Shown: positions 33,751-46,500, counted from the first letter of the stretch. The stretch is 64,000 nucleotides of DNA from Streptomyces sp. CB02261 (GCF_001905665.1 NZ_LIVX01000001.1:1146869-1210868); one strand, 5' to 3'. The notes: generated by a model from the letters alone, not told the origin. A program made the numbers and translations.

Positions 33751-35189
33751 TGACGAACGATCACACTCAGTCGCCACCCGGGACCGACCCCCCGCCCGGC
33801 ACGGACCCCGGAACCGCAGCCGCGCCCGCGTCCGGATCCACGCCCGGGGCCGGAACCGAGGCCGCAGCCGCGCCCGGGCCCGGGCCCACGCCCGGGGCCG
33901 GAACCGGCACCGCCTCCCCGCCCCGCGCCGGCACGGAGCCCCCCTCCCTCACCGGGTCCCCCTTCGACTCGGACACGTTCACCTCCGCCACCTTCGTCAC
34001 CGTCGGCAGCGGCCCCTACCTCGCCCTCGCCTCCGTCTGGCTCCTGACCCGCGTCGGCATGCTCCTGCTGCTCGCCCGCGACACCCTCGGCATCGGCGGG
34101 GTCGGCCGCGAGGTGGACCTCTACCACCACTGGTACGCGCAGTTCGCGCACGGCACCTTCCCGATCGGCGACGCCACCTGGCAGTACCCGCCCGGCGCGG
34201 GGCTCGTGATCATGTCGCCGGGGCTCCTCCCCTGGCTGACGTACTTCCAGGCGTTCGTCGCCCTCAGCCTCCTCGCCGACGCGGTCATCACCCTCGCCCT
34301 CGCCCGCGCCGACAGCGCCCGCCTCACCCACGGCGCCTGGGTCTGGGTCTGCGGCCTGCCGCTCCTCCTGCACCTGCCGCTCGCCCGCTACGACGTCCAG
34401 ACCACCGCCCTCGCCGTTCTCGCCCTGCTGGCCCTGGGCGCCCGCTCCACCGCCACCCGCCGGCTCGGCGGAGCGCTCGCGGGCATCGGCGCGATGGTCA
34501 AGGTCTGGCCGGTGCTCACCCTGATCGGCACCCCCCGTGGCCGTACCGCCCGGGAGGCCTGGACCGCCGCGGCCGTCGCCGCGCTCGCCCTCCTCGCCAC
34601 CCTCGCGCTGTTCTTCTCCGGACCCCTCGGCTTCCTGCGCCAGCAGGGCGGCCGCGGCATCCAGATCGAATCCCTCTTCGGCACGGTCCTCGCGCTCGCC
34701 GGGGCAGGCGGCACCTGGCCCGGCAGGGTCGAGTTCCGTTACGGGGCCTTCGAGTACGTCGGCCCGTACGTCTCCACGCTCGGCCACCTCGCCCTGCTGC
34801 TCACCGTCCTCGCCCTCGGCTGGCTGCTCCTGTGGCGGGTCCGCGCCGACCGCTGGACGCCCGCCACCCCGCTCGACGCGGCCTTCGCCGCCGTCCTGCT
34901 GTTCACCGCCACCAGCCGGGTGATCAGCCCCCAGTACATGATCTGGCTGCTCGGGCTCGCCGCCGTCTGCCTGACGTCCCGGCAGACCGTGATGCGCCCG
35001 GTGGCGCTGCTGCTGCTCCCCGCGGCCGCGCTCAGCTCGCTCGCGTACCCCGTCCTCTACGACGAGGTCATCGCCGGCACCACCCAGGGGCTCGCCGTCA
35101 TGGTGCTCCGCAACAGCCTGCTGCTCGCGGCCGCCCTGCTCGCCGCCCGCCGCCTGTGGACCTCCACGGTCACCGCGCCCACGGAGTGA
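33750..35189 (+). CDS. GT87-type polyprenol-dependent mannosyltransferase-like membrane protein (DUF2029)
   Basis: 479 residues: a 75-residue Pro/Ala/Gly/Thr-rich N-terminus with duplicated PGTDP and TPGAGTG units, then about 10-12 membrane helices. The first outside loop holds the acidic VDLYHHWYAQFAHG segment typical of GT-C glycosyltransferases. SRVISPQYMIWLLGLA in the C-terminal half is a GT87 hallmark. Known members use polyprenyl-phosphate-mannose to extend phosphatidylinositol mannosides or other envelope glycans. It follows the remnant of a polysaccharide exporter, so it may be a survivor of an envelope-glycan cluster. A 16-bp terminator follows. Confidence 0.85.
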   Translation: MTNDHTQSPPGTDPPPGTDPGTAAAPASGSTPGAGTEAAAAPGPGPTPGAGTGTASPPRAGTEPPSLTGSPFDSDTFTSATFVTVGSGPYLALASVWLLTRVGMLLLLARDTLGIGGVGREVDLYHHWYAQFAHGTFPIGDATWQYPPGAGLVIMSPGLLPWLTYFQAFVALSLLADAVITLALARADSARLTHGAWVWVCGLPLLLHLPLARYDVQTTALAVLALLALGARSTATRRLGGALAGIGAMVKVWPVLTLIGTPRGRTAREAWTAAAVAALALLATLALFFSGPLGFLRQQGGRGIQIESLFGTVLALAGAGGTWPGRVEFRYGAFEYVGPYVSTLGHLALLLTVLALGWLLLWRVRADRWTPATPLDAAFAAVLLFTATSRVISPQYMIWLLGLAAVCLTSRQTVMRPVALLLLPAAALSSLAYPVLYDEVIAGTTQGLAVMVLRNSLLLAAALLAARRLWTSTVTAPTE

Positions 35190-35201
35190 GGGACGGAAGG
35201 A

Positions 35202-35237
35202 CGAAGGGCCCCGCCGGAAGACCGGCGGGGCCCTTCG
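35202..35237. terminator. Bidirectional terminator between the GT87 gene and gdhB
   Basis: A perfect 16-bp stem (35202-35217 with 35222-35237) with an AAGA loop and CGAAGGG/CCCTTCG ends lies between the convergent genes. Confidence 0.88.
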
Positions 35238-35248
35238 CTCTCACCTCA

Positions 35249-38200
35249 CTAGCTGTGCGAACGGAGCAGCGTGCGCATGGTCCGCATCGCCACCGACAGG
35301 TTCGCCAGGTCGAAGGTGTCGGAGACCTGGATCTCCTCCAGGGTCGTCCGGGCGCGGCTCAGGATCGCCGCGTTCCGCTCCTCCCAGGCCTTGAACCGCT
35401 CCTCCGGGCTCGCCGTGTCGTCGCCCGCCGACAGGACGTCCGCCGTCAGCGCCGCGTGCGCCGCGAACAGGTCCTCACGGATCGAGGCACGGGCCATCGA
35501 CTGCCACCGGTCGCTGCGCGGCAGTTCGATGATCCGGTCCATCAGGTCGGTGATCCGCAGCCGGTCGGCCAGGTCGTAGTAGACCTCGGCCACCGCCAGC
35601 GGCGCCATGCCCGCCCGGTCCGCGATCGCGACGACGTCGAGGATCGGGAAGGCGGAGGAGAAGCCGGCGACCCGCAGCGCGAGGTGCTCCGGCACACCGA
35701 AGGTGGTCAGCTCGTCCAGGATCGACTGGTACCACTCCAGGTCCGCACCGCGCAGCAGCGACGGCAGCTGCTCCCAGACCTCGTCGACGCGCTCGGCGAA
35801 GAAGTCGATGGTCTCGGTGAGCTGGAGCGGCTGCGGCCGGTTGTTGAGCAGCCAGCGGGTGCCGCGCTCGACGAGCCGGCGGGAGTGCAGCCGCATCCGG
35901 GTCTGGACGTCGGCCGGCACCTGGTTGTCGAGCGCCTCGACGGCGTCCCAGACCTGGCTGAGCCGGAAGACGACCCGGGCGGCGGTCTGGGCCCGGACGA
36001 TCTCCTCGATCGACGCGCCCGTCTCCTCGCGGAGGCGGTGCAGGAAGGTCGAGCCGCCGGTGTTGACGGTGTCGTTGACGAGGATCGTGGTGACGATCTC
36101 GCGGCGCAGGGGGTGGTTGTCGACGGCCTCGGCGAACTTCTCGCGCAGCAGCGTCGGGAAGTACGCGTGGAGCAGCCCGCGCAGGTACGGGTCGTCGGGC
36201 AGCCCCGTACCGATGAGCTCGTCGGCCACCGTGATCTTGGTGTACGCCAGGAGGACGGCGAGCTCCGGCTGGCTCAGCCCCCTGCCGTTGTTGAGCAGTT
36301 CGCGGATCTGGCGGTCGTTGGGCAGGAACTCCAGCGAGCGGTCGAGGGCTCCGTCGCGGCCCAGGCGGCGCATGTACCGCTGGTGGGCGTGGAGGAGCGA
36401 GGGCGACTGCGCGACGGCGTTGGCCAGAGCCGTGTTCTGCGCGTAGTTGTTGCGCAGGACGAGCGTGCCGACCTCGTCGGTCATCTCCGCGAGGATCTTG
36501 TTGCGCTGCTTGACGGTCATGTCGCCCTCGGCGACGAGCCCGTTGAGCAGGATCTTGATGTTGACCTCGTGGTCGGAGGTGTCGACGCCGGCGCTGTTGT
36601 CGATGGCGTCGGTGTTGACCTTGCCGCCGTGGCCCTCGGGGCCGCCGGAGCGGGCGAACTCGATGCGGCCCAGCTGGGTCGCGCCGAGGTTGCCGCCCTC
36701 GCCGATGACCTTGGCGCGCACGTCGTGGCCGTCGACGCGGATGGCGTCGTTGGCCTTGTCGCCGACGTCGGCGTTGGACTCGACGGAGGACTTGACGTAC
36801 GTCCCGATGCCGCCGTTCCACAGCAGGTCGACGGGGGCCTGGAGGACCGCCTTCATCAGGTCGGCCGGGGTCATCTTGGTGACGCCGTCCTCGATGCCGA
36901 GAGCGGCCCTGACCTGCGCGTTGACCGGGATCGACTTGGCACTGCGGGGGTGGACGCCGCCGCCCGCGGAGAGCAGCGAGGTGTCGTAGTCGGCCCAGGA
37001 CGAGCGGGGCAGCTCGAAGAGGCGGCGGCGCTCGGCGTAGGAGACGGCCGCGTCCGGGTTCGGGTCGATGAAGATGTGGCGGTGGTCGAAGGCGGCGACC
37101 AGGCGGATGTGCTCGGAGAGCAGCATGCCGTTGCCGAAGACGTCGCCGGACATGTCGCCGACGCCGACGACCGTGAAGTCCTCGGTCTGGGTGTCGTGGC
37201 CCAGCTCGCGGAAGTGGCGCTTGACCGACTCCCAGGCGCCGCGGGCGGTGATGCCCATGCCCTTGTGGTCGTAGCCGGCGGAGCCGCCGGAGGCGAAGGC
37301 GTCACCGAGCCAGAAGCCGTACGACTCCGCGACGCCGTTGGCGATGTCGGAGAAGGTCGCGGTGCCCTTGTCGGCGGCGACCACGAGGTAGGTGTCGTCC
37401 TCGTCGTGGCGGACGACGTCGACCGGCGGCACGACCTCGCCCGCGACCAGGTTGTCGGTGATGTCGAGCAGCGCCGAGATGAAGGTCTTGTACGAGGCGA
37501 TGCCCTCGGCCATCCAGGCGTCACGGTCGACGGACGGGTCCGGGAGCTGCTTGGCGACGAAGCCGCCCTTGGCGCCGACCGGCACGATGACGGTGTTCTT
37601 CACCATCTGCGCCTTGACCAGGCCGAGGATCTCCGTACGGAAGTCCTCACGGCGGTCGGACCAGCGCAGTCCGCCTCGGGCGACCTTGCCGAAGCGCAGG
37701 TGGACGCCCTCGACACGCGGGGAGTACACCCAGATCTCGAAGGCGGGGCGGGGCGCCGGGAGGTCGGGGATGGCCTGCGGGTCGAACTTCATCGACACGT
37801 AGGAGTGCGGGGAGCCGTCGGCGGCCTTCTGGAAGAAGTTGGTCCGCAGGGTGGCCTTGATGACGGTGAGGAAGGACCGCAGGATCCGGTCCTCGTCCAG
37901 GCTCGCGACCTGGTCGAGGGCGGCGTCCAGCTCTTCGAGGAGCGCGTCGGTCAGCTCGGTGCCGGCGCGCTGGCGCTCCGGGGACATCCGGGCCTCGAAG
38001 AGGGAGACCAGCAGCCGGGTGGTGTGGACGTTGTTGCGGAGGGTGTCCTCCATGTAGTCCTGGCTGAACATCGCGCCGGCCTGCCGCAGGTACTTGGCGT
38101 AGGCGCGGAGCACCATCGCCTCGCGCCAGTTGAGCCCGGCGGAGAGGACGAGCGAGTTGAAGTTGTCGTTCTCGGCCTCACCGGTCCAGGTGGCGGCGAA

Positions 38201-40219
38201 GGCCTCCTGGAAACGCTCGCGGGCGTCGTCGCCGAAGGAGTCGCCGCCGTTGCCGGTGGAGGCGGGCAGCCGCAGGCCGAAGTCGTAGATCCAGGCGTGG
38301 GTGCGGTCTGCGCAGCGCAGCTCGTACGGGCGCTCGTCGGTGACCTCGACGCCGAGCCGGTTGAGGACCGGCAGGACGGCGGAGAGCGAGATCGGGTCGC
38401 CGGTCGTGTAGATCTTGAAGCGGCGCTCGCCGGGGCCCGCGACGACGGGCTCGTAGAGGGAGAGCGCGAAGTCCTTGCCGCTGGTGCGGGCGAGGGCCTC
38501 CAGGTGGCCGAGGTCGGCGACGGCGGCGCGCGGCGAGTGGTCGGCCTTGTAGCCCTCGGGGAAGGCGTTGCCGTAGCGGCGGAGCAGCTCGGCGGCGCGC
38601 TCCTCGCCGCACTCGGCGTTCAGCGCCTCGGCGAAGCCGTCGGACCAGGAGCGGGCGGCGTCGACGAGCCGGGCCTCGATGCGCTCGACGTCGGAGTCGG
38701 TGAGCTTCGCGAGCTCGGTGCCGGGCTTGACGCGGACGACGAAGTGCAGCCGGGACAGGATCGACTCGGTGTTCCAGGCGGTGAAGTCGACGCTGATGCC
38801 GCCGAGCTCCTCCTTCAGGATGTCGATGATCCGCAGCCGGACGCGGGTCGTGTAGCGGTCGCGCGGCAGGTAGACGAGGGCCGAGTAGTAGCGGCCGTAC
38901 TCGTCCTGGCGCAGGTAGAGCCGCAGCCGGCGCCGCTCCTGGAGGTACAGGACGCTGGTGACGATGGACCGGAGCTGGTCGACCGGGGTCTGGAACAGCT
39001 CGTCGCGCGGGTACGTCTCCAGGATCTGGAGCAGGTCGCGGCCGTCGTGGCTGTTCGGCGAGAAGCCGGCGCCCTCCAGGACCTCCTGGACCTTGCGCTT
39101 GACGACGGGGACGCGGCGGACGGACTCGGTGTAGGCGGCGGAGGAGAACAGGCCGAGGAAGCGGCGCTCACCGATGACGTTGCCGGCGGCGTCGAACTTC
39201 TTCACGCCGATGTAGTCGAGGTACGAGGGGCGGTGCACGGTCGCCCGGCTGTTGGCCTTCGTGAGGATCAGCAGCTTGTGCTCACGCGCCTTGGCGCGGG
39301 CGTCGGCCGGCAGCCGGCTGAAGGACGGCGAGACGGGGTGGGCGTGGTGGCCCTGGTCGTCGCCCGAGTGGTGCGGGTCGGAGCGCAGGATGCCGAGGCC
39401 CGTGCCGGGGACGGCGGACAGGGCGTCACCGTCGACCAGCTCGTACTCGCGGTAGCCGAGGAAGGTGAAGTGGTCGTCGGCGAGCCAGCGCAGCAGCTCA
39501 CGGGCCTCCTCCACCTCGGTGGGACGCAGGTCGCCGGCTGTGGGCTCGGCCGGGAGGCCCTCGGCGATCCGCAGGGCGGCCTCGCGCATCTTGTCCCAGT
39601 CCTCGACCGTCTCGCGGACGTCGGACAGGACACGCAGCAGGTCGGCGGTGATCTGCTTGAGGTCGGCGCGGTCGGTCTCGCGGTCGATCTCGACGTGGAT
39701 CCAGGACTCGGTCAGCGCGTCGTGCGGCAGCTCGCCCTGGATCTGGGCCGAGAGGACCTCGATCAGCTTTCCGGCGACATCACGGCGGACGAGGACCTGC
39801 GGGTGGATCACGACGTGGATGCCGCGGCCCTGGCGGGACAGCTCGTTGGTGACCGAGTCGACGAGGAACGGCATGTCGTCGGTGACCACCTCGACGACGG
39901 AGTGGCTGCTTGTCCAGCCGTTCTCCTCGACCGTCGGAGTGTGGACGCGCACGTTCGCGGTGCCCTGCGGGCGGTTCTCCGCGAGCCGGTAGTGCGAGAG
40001 CGCGGCACCGAACACGTCGACGGGGTCCCGGTCGCCGAGGTCCTCCGGCGCCGTGTGGAGGTAGTAGCGCTGGAGGTACTCCAGTACGGCGTCCCGGTCG
40101 GGGCGCTCCCCAGCACCCTCCGGGCCCGTCGGAAGTCGCCCCCCGACCGGGCTGTGCTCAGCTACCCGGGCGGCCCTCTCGAGCAGCTCGGCCTTGGCTT
40201 CGTCCAGCTTGGTCTGCAT
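35249..40219 (-). CDS. gdhB: NAD-specific glutamate dehydrogenase, 180-kDa class
   Basis: A giant 1656-residue enzyme that oxidatively deaminates glutamate to 2-oxoglutarate with NAD. It belongs to the L_180 class first described in Streptomyces clavuligerus. The N-terminal 700 residues hold ACT-like regulatory segments (VEVVTDDMPFLVDSVTNELS, then LTKANSRATVHRPSYLDYIG). The catalytic core has ARGGLRWSDRREDFRTEILG and VPVGAKGGFVAKQL with the active-site Lys, then the NAD-binding domain (VVGVGDMSGDVFGNG). The C-terminal helical domain follows. Start: ATG at 40219 with AGAGGA and CAGGAG upstream; the ORF extends 18 codons further but without a ribosome binding site. Monocistronic. Confidence 0.97.
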   Translation of the reverse strand: MQTKLDEAKAELLERAARVAEHSPVGGRLPTGPEGAGERPDRDAVLEYLQRYYLHTAPEDLGDRDPVDVFGAALSHYRLAENRPQGTANVRVHTPTVEENGWTSSHSVVEVVTDDMPFLVDSVTNELSRQGRGIHVVIHPQVLVRRDVAGKLIEVLSAQIQGELPHDALTESWIHVEIDRETDRADLKQITADLLRVLSDVRETVEDWDKMREAALRIAEGLPAEPTAGDLRPTEVEEARELLRWLADDHFTFLGYREYELVDGDALSAVPGTGLGILRSDPHHSGDDQGHHAHPVSPSFSRLPADARAKAREHKLLILTKANSRATVHRPSYLDYIGVKKFDAAGNVIGERRFLGLFSSAAYTESVRRVPVVKRKVQEVLEGAGFSPNSHDGRDLLQILETYPRDELFQTPVDQLRSIVTSVLYLQERRRLRLYLRQDEYGRYYSALVYLPRDRYTTRVRLRIIDILKEELGGISVDFTAWNTESILSRLHFVVRVKPGTELAKLTDSDVERIEARLVDAARSWSDGFAEALNAECGEERAAELLRRYGNAFPEGYKADHSPRAAVADLGHLEALARTSGKDFALSLYEPVVAGPGERRFKIYTTGDPISLSAVLPVLNRLGVEVTDERPYELRCADRTHAWIYDFGLRLPASTGNGGDSFGDDARERFQEAFAATWTGEAENDNFNSLVLSAGLNWREAMVLRAYAKYLRQAGAMFSQDYMEDTLRNNVHTTRLLVSLFEARMSPERQRAGTELTDALLEELDAALDQVASLDEDRILRSFLTVIKATLRTNFFQKAADGSPHSYVSMKFDPQAIPDLPAPRPAFEIWVYSPRVEGVHLRFGKVARGGLRWSDRREDFRTEILGLVKAQMVKNTVIVPVGAKGGFVAKQLPDPSVDRDAWMAEGIASYKTFISALLDITDNLVAGEVVPPVDVVRHDEDDTYLVVAADKGTATFSDIANGVAESYGFWLGDAFASGGSAGYDHKGMGITARGAWESVKRHFRELGHDTQTEDFTVVGVGDMSGDVFGNGMLLSEHIRLVAAFDHRHIFIDPNPDAAVSYAERRRLFELPRSSWADYDTSLLSAGGGVHPRSAKSIPVNAQVRAALGIEDGVTKMTPADLMKAVLQAPVDLLWNGGIGTYVKSSVESNADVGDKANDAIRVDGHDVRAKVIGEGGNLGATQLGRIEFARSGGPEGHGGKVNTDAIDNSAGVDTSDHEVNIKILLNGLVAEGDMTVKQRNKILAEMTDEVGTLVLRNNYAQNTALANAVAQSPSLLHAHQRYMRRLGRDGALDRSLEFLPNDRQIRELLNNGRGLSQPELAVLLAYTKITVADELIGTGLPDDPYLRGLLHAYFPTLLREKFAEAVDNHPLRREIVTTILVNDTVNTGGSTFLHRLREETGASIEEIVRAQTAARVVFRLSQVWDAVEALDNQVPADVQTRMRLHSRRLVERGTRWLLNNRPQPLQLTETIDFFAERVDEVWEQLPSLLRGADLEWYQSILDELTTFGVPEHLALRVAGFSSAFPILDVVAIADRAGMAPLAVAEVYYDLADRLRITDLMDRIIELPRSDRWQSMARASIREDLFAAHAALTADVLSAGDDTASPEERFKAWEERNAAILSRARTTLEEIQVSDTFDLANLSVAMRTMRTLLRSHS

Positions 40220-40650
40220 GTCCTCTGACTCCTGTCGCGCGCCGTTGCGTGACGTCGGTGGAAGAAAGGACACAACGCCTCGACGCGGTGATTCCGGTCG
40301 AAGACGACGTTATGCCCGGATGAGAGATGCCCGGGTCGTTATCGGCCACAGAGCGCGGCGCGCCCGGACGGAGAGGATCGGCGAACGCTCGGTCGGCCCG
40401 GCCGCTGTCGCGGACCGGGCGGCAGCCGGGGGCTGCGCTGCCCCCGCGGCGTATCGCGCTGATCACGGGAAAAGCCTATCGCCCTCGCCCCCCGCACCGT
40501 CATGGTCCGTATGTGTACAAAAGAGGGGGTGGAAGTTTGACGTTATGGACAGCGACACATGTCCTCTTGGCAAAGCGCCCCGCCCCGGGCAGCGTGTACC
40601 CGAGCATGGGCGCAGCACGGCAGACCGACCATCTGTGATCTGGGAGAGCC
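40220..40650. promoter_or_regulatory. Divergent promoter region of gdhB and the PfpI-like gene
   Basis: 431 bases without a believable gene. A lower-GC stretch at about 40505-40560 includes TTGACG at 40537-40542 on the plus strand, a -35-like element without a convincing -10. On the minus strand it includes TTTTGTACACATACGG. Promoters for both genes probably lie here. Confidence 0.4.
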
Positions 40651-41205
40651 ATGGCGAAGATCCTGATCGTGACCGGGGACGCGGCGGAGTCGCTGGAGGT
40701 GATGTACCCCTATCAGCGGCTGCTCGAAGAGGGATACGAGGTCGACATCGCGGCTCCGGCCCGCAAGCAGCTCCGGTTCGTCGTGCACGACTTCGAGCCC
40801 GGCTTCGACACGTACACCGAGAAGCCCGGCTACACCTGGCCCGCCGACCTGGCCTTCTCGGAGGTCGACCCGGGCGCGTACGTGGCGGTGGTGATCCCGG
40901 GCGGCCGGGCGCCCGAGTACCTGCGCAACGACCCGGAACTCCGCAAGGTGCTCAAGGCCTTCTTCGACGCGGACAAGCCGGTGGCCCAGATCTGCCACGG
41001 TCCGCTCCTGACGGCGGCGGTCGGCGGCCTGGAGGGCCGCCGGGTCACGGCGTACCCGGCGCTCGAGCTCGACATGCAGGCGGCGGGGGCGACGTTCCAG
41101 GACAGCGCGGCGGTGGTCGACGGCCTCCTGGTCTCCTCCCGGGCCTGGCCGGACCACCCCACCTGGATGCGCGAGTTCCTGAAGGTGCTGCGCGCGAAGG
41201 GCTGA
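40651..41205 (+). CDS. DJ-1/PfpI family protein
   Basis: 184 residues forming one DJ-1/PfpI domain. It begins KILIVTGDAAESLEVMYPYQ and contains VVIPGGRAPEYLRND. The nucleophile elbow AQICHGPLLTAAVG has Cys115 with the following His. Members include glyoxalase/deglycase-like enzymes and chaperones acting on damaged proteins or aldehydes; the exact activity cannot be read from sequence. Start ATG has GGGAGA 6 bases upstream. It stands alone and converges with the HAD gene (34 bases between stops). Confidence 0.93.
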   Translation: MAKILIVTGDAAESLEVMYPYQRLLEEGYEVDIAAPARKQLRFVVHDFEPGFDTYTEKPGYTWPADLAFSEVDPGAYVAVVIPGGRAPEYLRNDPELRKVLKAFFDADKPVAQICHGPLLTAAVGGLEGRRVTAYPALELDMQAAGATFQDSAAVVDGLLVSSRAWPDHPTWMREFLKVLRAKG

Positions 41206-41239
41206 GGCGCGGGCGGCGGCCGATGCGGGTGCGGGGGAG

Positions 41240-41911
41240 CTACACCAGCTCCTCCGCGACGGCCACCGCCTCCTCCAGCGAGTCCACCACCGGCACGCCC
41301 ATCCGCTCCAGCGAGGTCCTGCTGTGCGACCCGCCGGTGTACAGCACCGCCCGCGCCCCCACGTGCGCCGCCGCGAGCGCGTCGTCCGCGGCGTCACCGA
41401 TGACGACGACCCGGTCCGCCGGGACACCCCGCAGCGCGGCGAGGTGCCGCACCATGTGCCCGGACTTCCCGTCCGTCGAGGTGTCGACGCGGCCGTCCAT
41501 GCGCAGGAACCGCTCGGCGATCCCGTGCTGGCGGACCAGCGGGATCAGGTCCCTGTGCGGCGCGAGGGACAGGAGTGACTGTGTGAAGCCGGACGCCTGC
41601 CGTGCCGCGAGCAGCTCCGCGGCCCCGGCGGTCAGCCCGCAGTTCTCGGCGCGCGAGCGGTAGTGCCGGTGGAAGACGCCGTCCATGAGGGTCCACTCGG
41701 CGTCGGTGGGCAGCCGCCCCATGAGCCGCTCGTAGAACTTGGGCACCGGCACCGTGTACAGCTCGCGGTACCGCTCCAGCGTGATCGGTTCGAGCCCGAG
41801 CTCGGCGAAGGCCGCGTTCGTCGCTCCGATGACCGCGCTGGTGTCGTCGAGCAGTGTTCCGTTCCAGTCCCAGACCAGGTGCTTGCCGCGCAAGCCGTCG
41901 TGCTTCCCCAT
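41240..41911 (-). CDS. HAD family hydrolase (phosphoglycolate phosphatase-like)
   Basis: 223 residues. HAD motif I is DWNGTLLDDT with the nucleophile Asp15 and Asn17 in the second acidic position. Motif II Ser/Thr follows (SLLSLAPH), motif III Lys (TDGKSGHM) and motif IV GDAADDALAA. A helical cap lies between motif I and II. Asn in place of the second Asp of DxD is seen in some HAD phosphatases and may change the activity from phosphatase to a slower or different reaction. The substrate is unknown. Confidence 0.9.
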   Translation of the reverse strand: MGKHDGLRGKHLVWDWNGTLLDDTSAVIGATNAAFAELGLEPITLERYRELYTVPVPKFYERLMGRLPTDAEWTLMDGVFHRHYRSRAENCGLTAGAAELLAARQASGFTQSLLSLAPHRDLIPLVRQHGIAERFLRMDGRVDTSTDGKSGHMVRHLAALRGVPADRVVVIGDAADDALAAAHVGARAVLYTGGSHSRTSLERMGVPVVDSLEEAVAVAEELV

Positions 41912-41968
41912 GGAGAGACGGTACCCGGCCGCTCCGACAGCGAAGACTCGGCGGCGGAGCCGGGCCGA

Positions 41969-42475
41969 TCAGCCCAGCAGCCCCGGAATCTCCTGCACCC
42001 CGAACCACAGCAGTTCGTGGTCCTCGGCGCCGTCCACGACGAACTGCGCGTCGTCGTCGCCCTGGTCGGCCGCCCCGAGCGCGTCGGCGGCGGCCGTCAC
42101 GTCGGCCTCCGCGTCGTCCGCGTCCGCGTGCACCGCGGCCGCCTTGGCCAGCGGCACGGCGCCCGTGATCCGGACCTCTCCGACGGAACCCGGGTCGAGC
42201 CCCAGATCGGGGTCCGTGACGGCGTCCTTGTCGGCCACGTCGACGGCGACGACGATCCGCCGGCGGGGCACACCGGGGTCGCCGGCCAGGAGGCGCAGGG
42301 AGGCGGACGCGGCCCGGTTGAGCGCCGCGTACTCCAGCTCCTCGATGTCGTCGGAGACGTACCACTCACGCAGGGCGGGGGTGACGGCGTAGGCCGTCAG
42401 CGGGCCGGGGCCGAGCTCGCCCGCCTTGTGCGCCTGTGCGAGACCGGCGAGGGTCAGAGGGACGTACGCGCGCAT
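41969..42475 (-). CDS. Conserved actinobacterial protein (DUF6912-like)
   Basis: 168 residues starting MRAYVPLTLAGLAQAHKAGE, the characteristic N-terminus of a small conserved actinobacterial family often listed as DUF6912. It has no signal peptide, no membrane helix and no recognisable catalytic motif. An internal acidic stretch (DADDAEADVTAAADALGAAD) resembles a flexible loop. The ATG at 42475 was chosen because upstream sequence in the same frame lies across the divergent gene's promoter and is low-complexity. It lies 57 bases upstream of the HAD gene on the same strand, so the two may be co-transcribed. Function unknown. Confidence 0.82.
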   Translation of the reverse strand: MRAYVPLTLAGLAQAHKAGELGPGPLTAYAVTPALREWYVSDDIEELEYAALNRAASASLRLLAGDPGVPRRRIVVAVDVADKDAVTDPDLGLDPGSVGEVRITGAVPLAKAAAVHADADDAEADVTAAADALGAADQGDDDAQFVVDGAEDHELLWFGVQEIPGLLG

Positions 42476-42751
42476 GGGATGGCCGCTTTCGTAGACGGAG
42501 AGGCCCTCAGGATACGTGCGGAGTCCCCCTTCGGGGTGGCCGGCCGGGACCGGCCCGCGTCCACCCCGTAGGGCGTTCTCCCCGGACCCCGGAGACCCGA
42601 TTTTCCACCGCGTCACCCGGATAGGTGATTCCCCTTTCGGGTCGCCCGGTCGCCGCCGTCTCCTTGCGAGGGCTCCGAGCCCGCCCGTACAAGATCCCCA
42701 ACGGAAGTTACTGACCGGTACCACCCGGTTACGCAACGACAGGGGACCGCC

Positions 42752-43282
42752 ATGACCACCACGCTCGCCACCGCGACGCCCACGCCCACCACAGCCGGGC
42801 CGCACCACCCGCCGCACCCCGCTTCGGCGAGCACCCGGCCCCGCACCCCCCGCCCCCGCTCCGCCCCCGGCGGCCCCGCCGGCTCCCGCCCCCGCGGCCC
42901 CGCGGGCACCCACCCCCGCACCGCGCCCCGGGCGCTCCCGCCGCACACCGTCTTCGCCGAGCGCCTCCTCGCCGTGCTCAGCGGGGAGCGGCCGGTGCAC
43001 TGGATGCTCGGCCACACCGTCGGCGAGGCGTACGAGCAACTGGTCCGGATCGCCCCGGAGACGCCCCTGCGCTCCCTCGGACCCCGCCCCGTCCTGCGCC
43101 GCTGCTCGGCCCAGGTGGACGCCGGACGGGCGGTGGTCGAGGCCTTCGCGACGATCGCCACCGGGTCCCGCGTACGCGCCCTGGCCTTCCGTCTGGAGCG
43201 CGGCGCCGACCGGCGCTGGCGCTGCGCCGCGGTCGAACTCGACGGCCTCGGCCCCACCCCCGCGCCACCCCGCCACGCATGA
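42752..43282 (+). CDS. Rv3235-family protein
   Basis: 176 residues. The N-terminal 65 are Thr/Pro/Arg-rich and disordered. The conserved part (about 66-170) begins TVFAERLLAVLSGERPVHWML and ends with VRALAFRLERGADRRWRCAAVEL, which I recognise as the actinobacterial Rv3235 family found next to secA. It has no enzyme motif; the fold is compact alpha/beta. AGGGGA lies 7 bases before the ATG. Function is unknown; the conserved neighbourhood suggests a link to secA or to cell-envelope genes. Confidence 0.85.
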   Translation: MTTTLATATPTPTTAGPHHPPHPASASTRPRTPRPRSAPGGPAGSRPRGPAGTHPRTAPRALPPHTVFAERLLAVLSGERPVHWMLGHTVGEAYEQLVRIAPETPLRSLGPRPVLRRCSAQVDAGRAVVEAFATIATGSRVRALAFRLERGADRRWRCAAVELDGLGPTPAPPRHA

Positions 43283-43310
43283 CGAGGCAGCCGGCCCGGA
43301 GCGACCCGCC

Positions 43311-43414
43311 CGGCACGGCGAAGGGGGTCGGCCGCCACCCGGGCGACCGACCCCCCGCCACGCATGACCCCGGCACGGCGAAGGGGCCGGCCGCCCTCAC
43401 GGGCGACCGACCCC
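43311..43414. repeat. Duplicated hairpin module with 60-bp period
   Basis: CGGCACGGCGAAGGGG (43311 and 43371) and GGGCGACCGACCCC (43341 and 43401) repeat at exactly 60 bases. Each copy forms a terminator-like hairpin; the first is GGGGTCGG with CCGACCCC. CGCCACGCATGAC, the 3' end of the Rv3235-family gene including its stop, recurs at 43356, so gene end and terminator were duplicated together between the convergent genes. Confidence 0.75.
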
Positions 43415-43450
43415 TCAGCGGCCCGAGGCCACCGTCTCAGCGACGCGAGG

Positions 43451-46261
<2,811 letters not shown>

Positions 46262-46500
46262 TGAGGCTGGTCTCCTTGCCGGTCGGGCCTGGCACTGGGT
46301 CTTGTCATGGACGCGAGCGCGGGCACGGCAGGTGGTCCCCACCGCAACGGCCATCGTAAGCGAGACCGCCCTCGCGAAGGGAGGCCCACAGTGCCGGAGC
46401 CGTACTGCCGCCCGGAAAGAGAACGCACGAGGTGGGCGGAAGGTGCCGCCCCATCCGAAAAGTGTTCGCTTCCGGTCCGGGGTCTCACCACAATCCAGTC

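Noticed and set aside
33620..40228. 2202-residue open frame on the plus strand opposite gdhB
   Set aside because: It is the antisense shadow of gdhB, caused by high GC and the lack of stop codons; composition is Val/Asp/Gly/Arg-rich without any domain motif.
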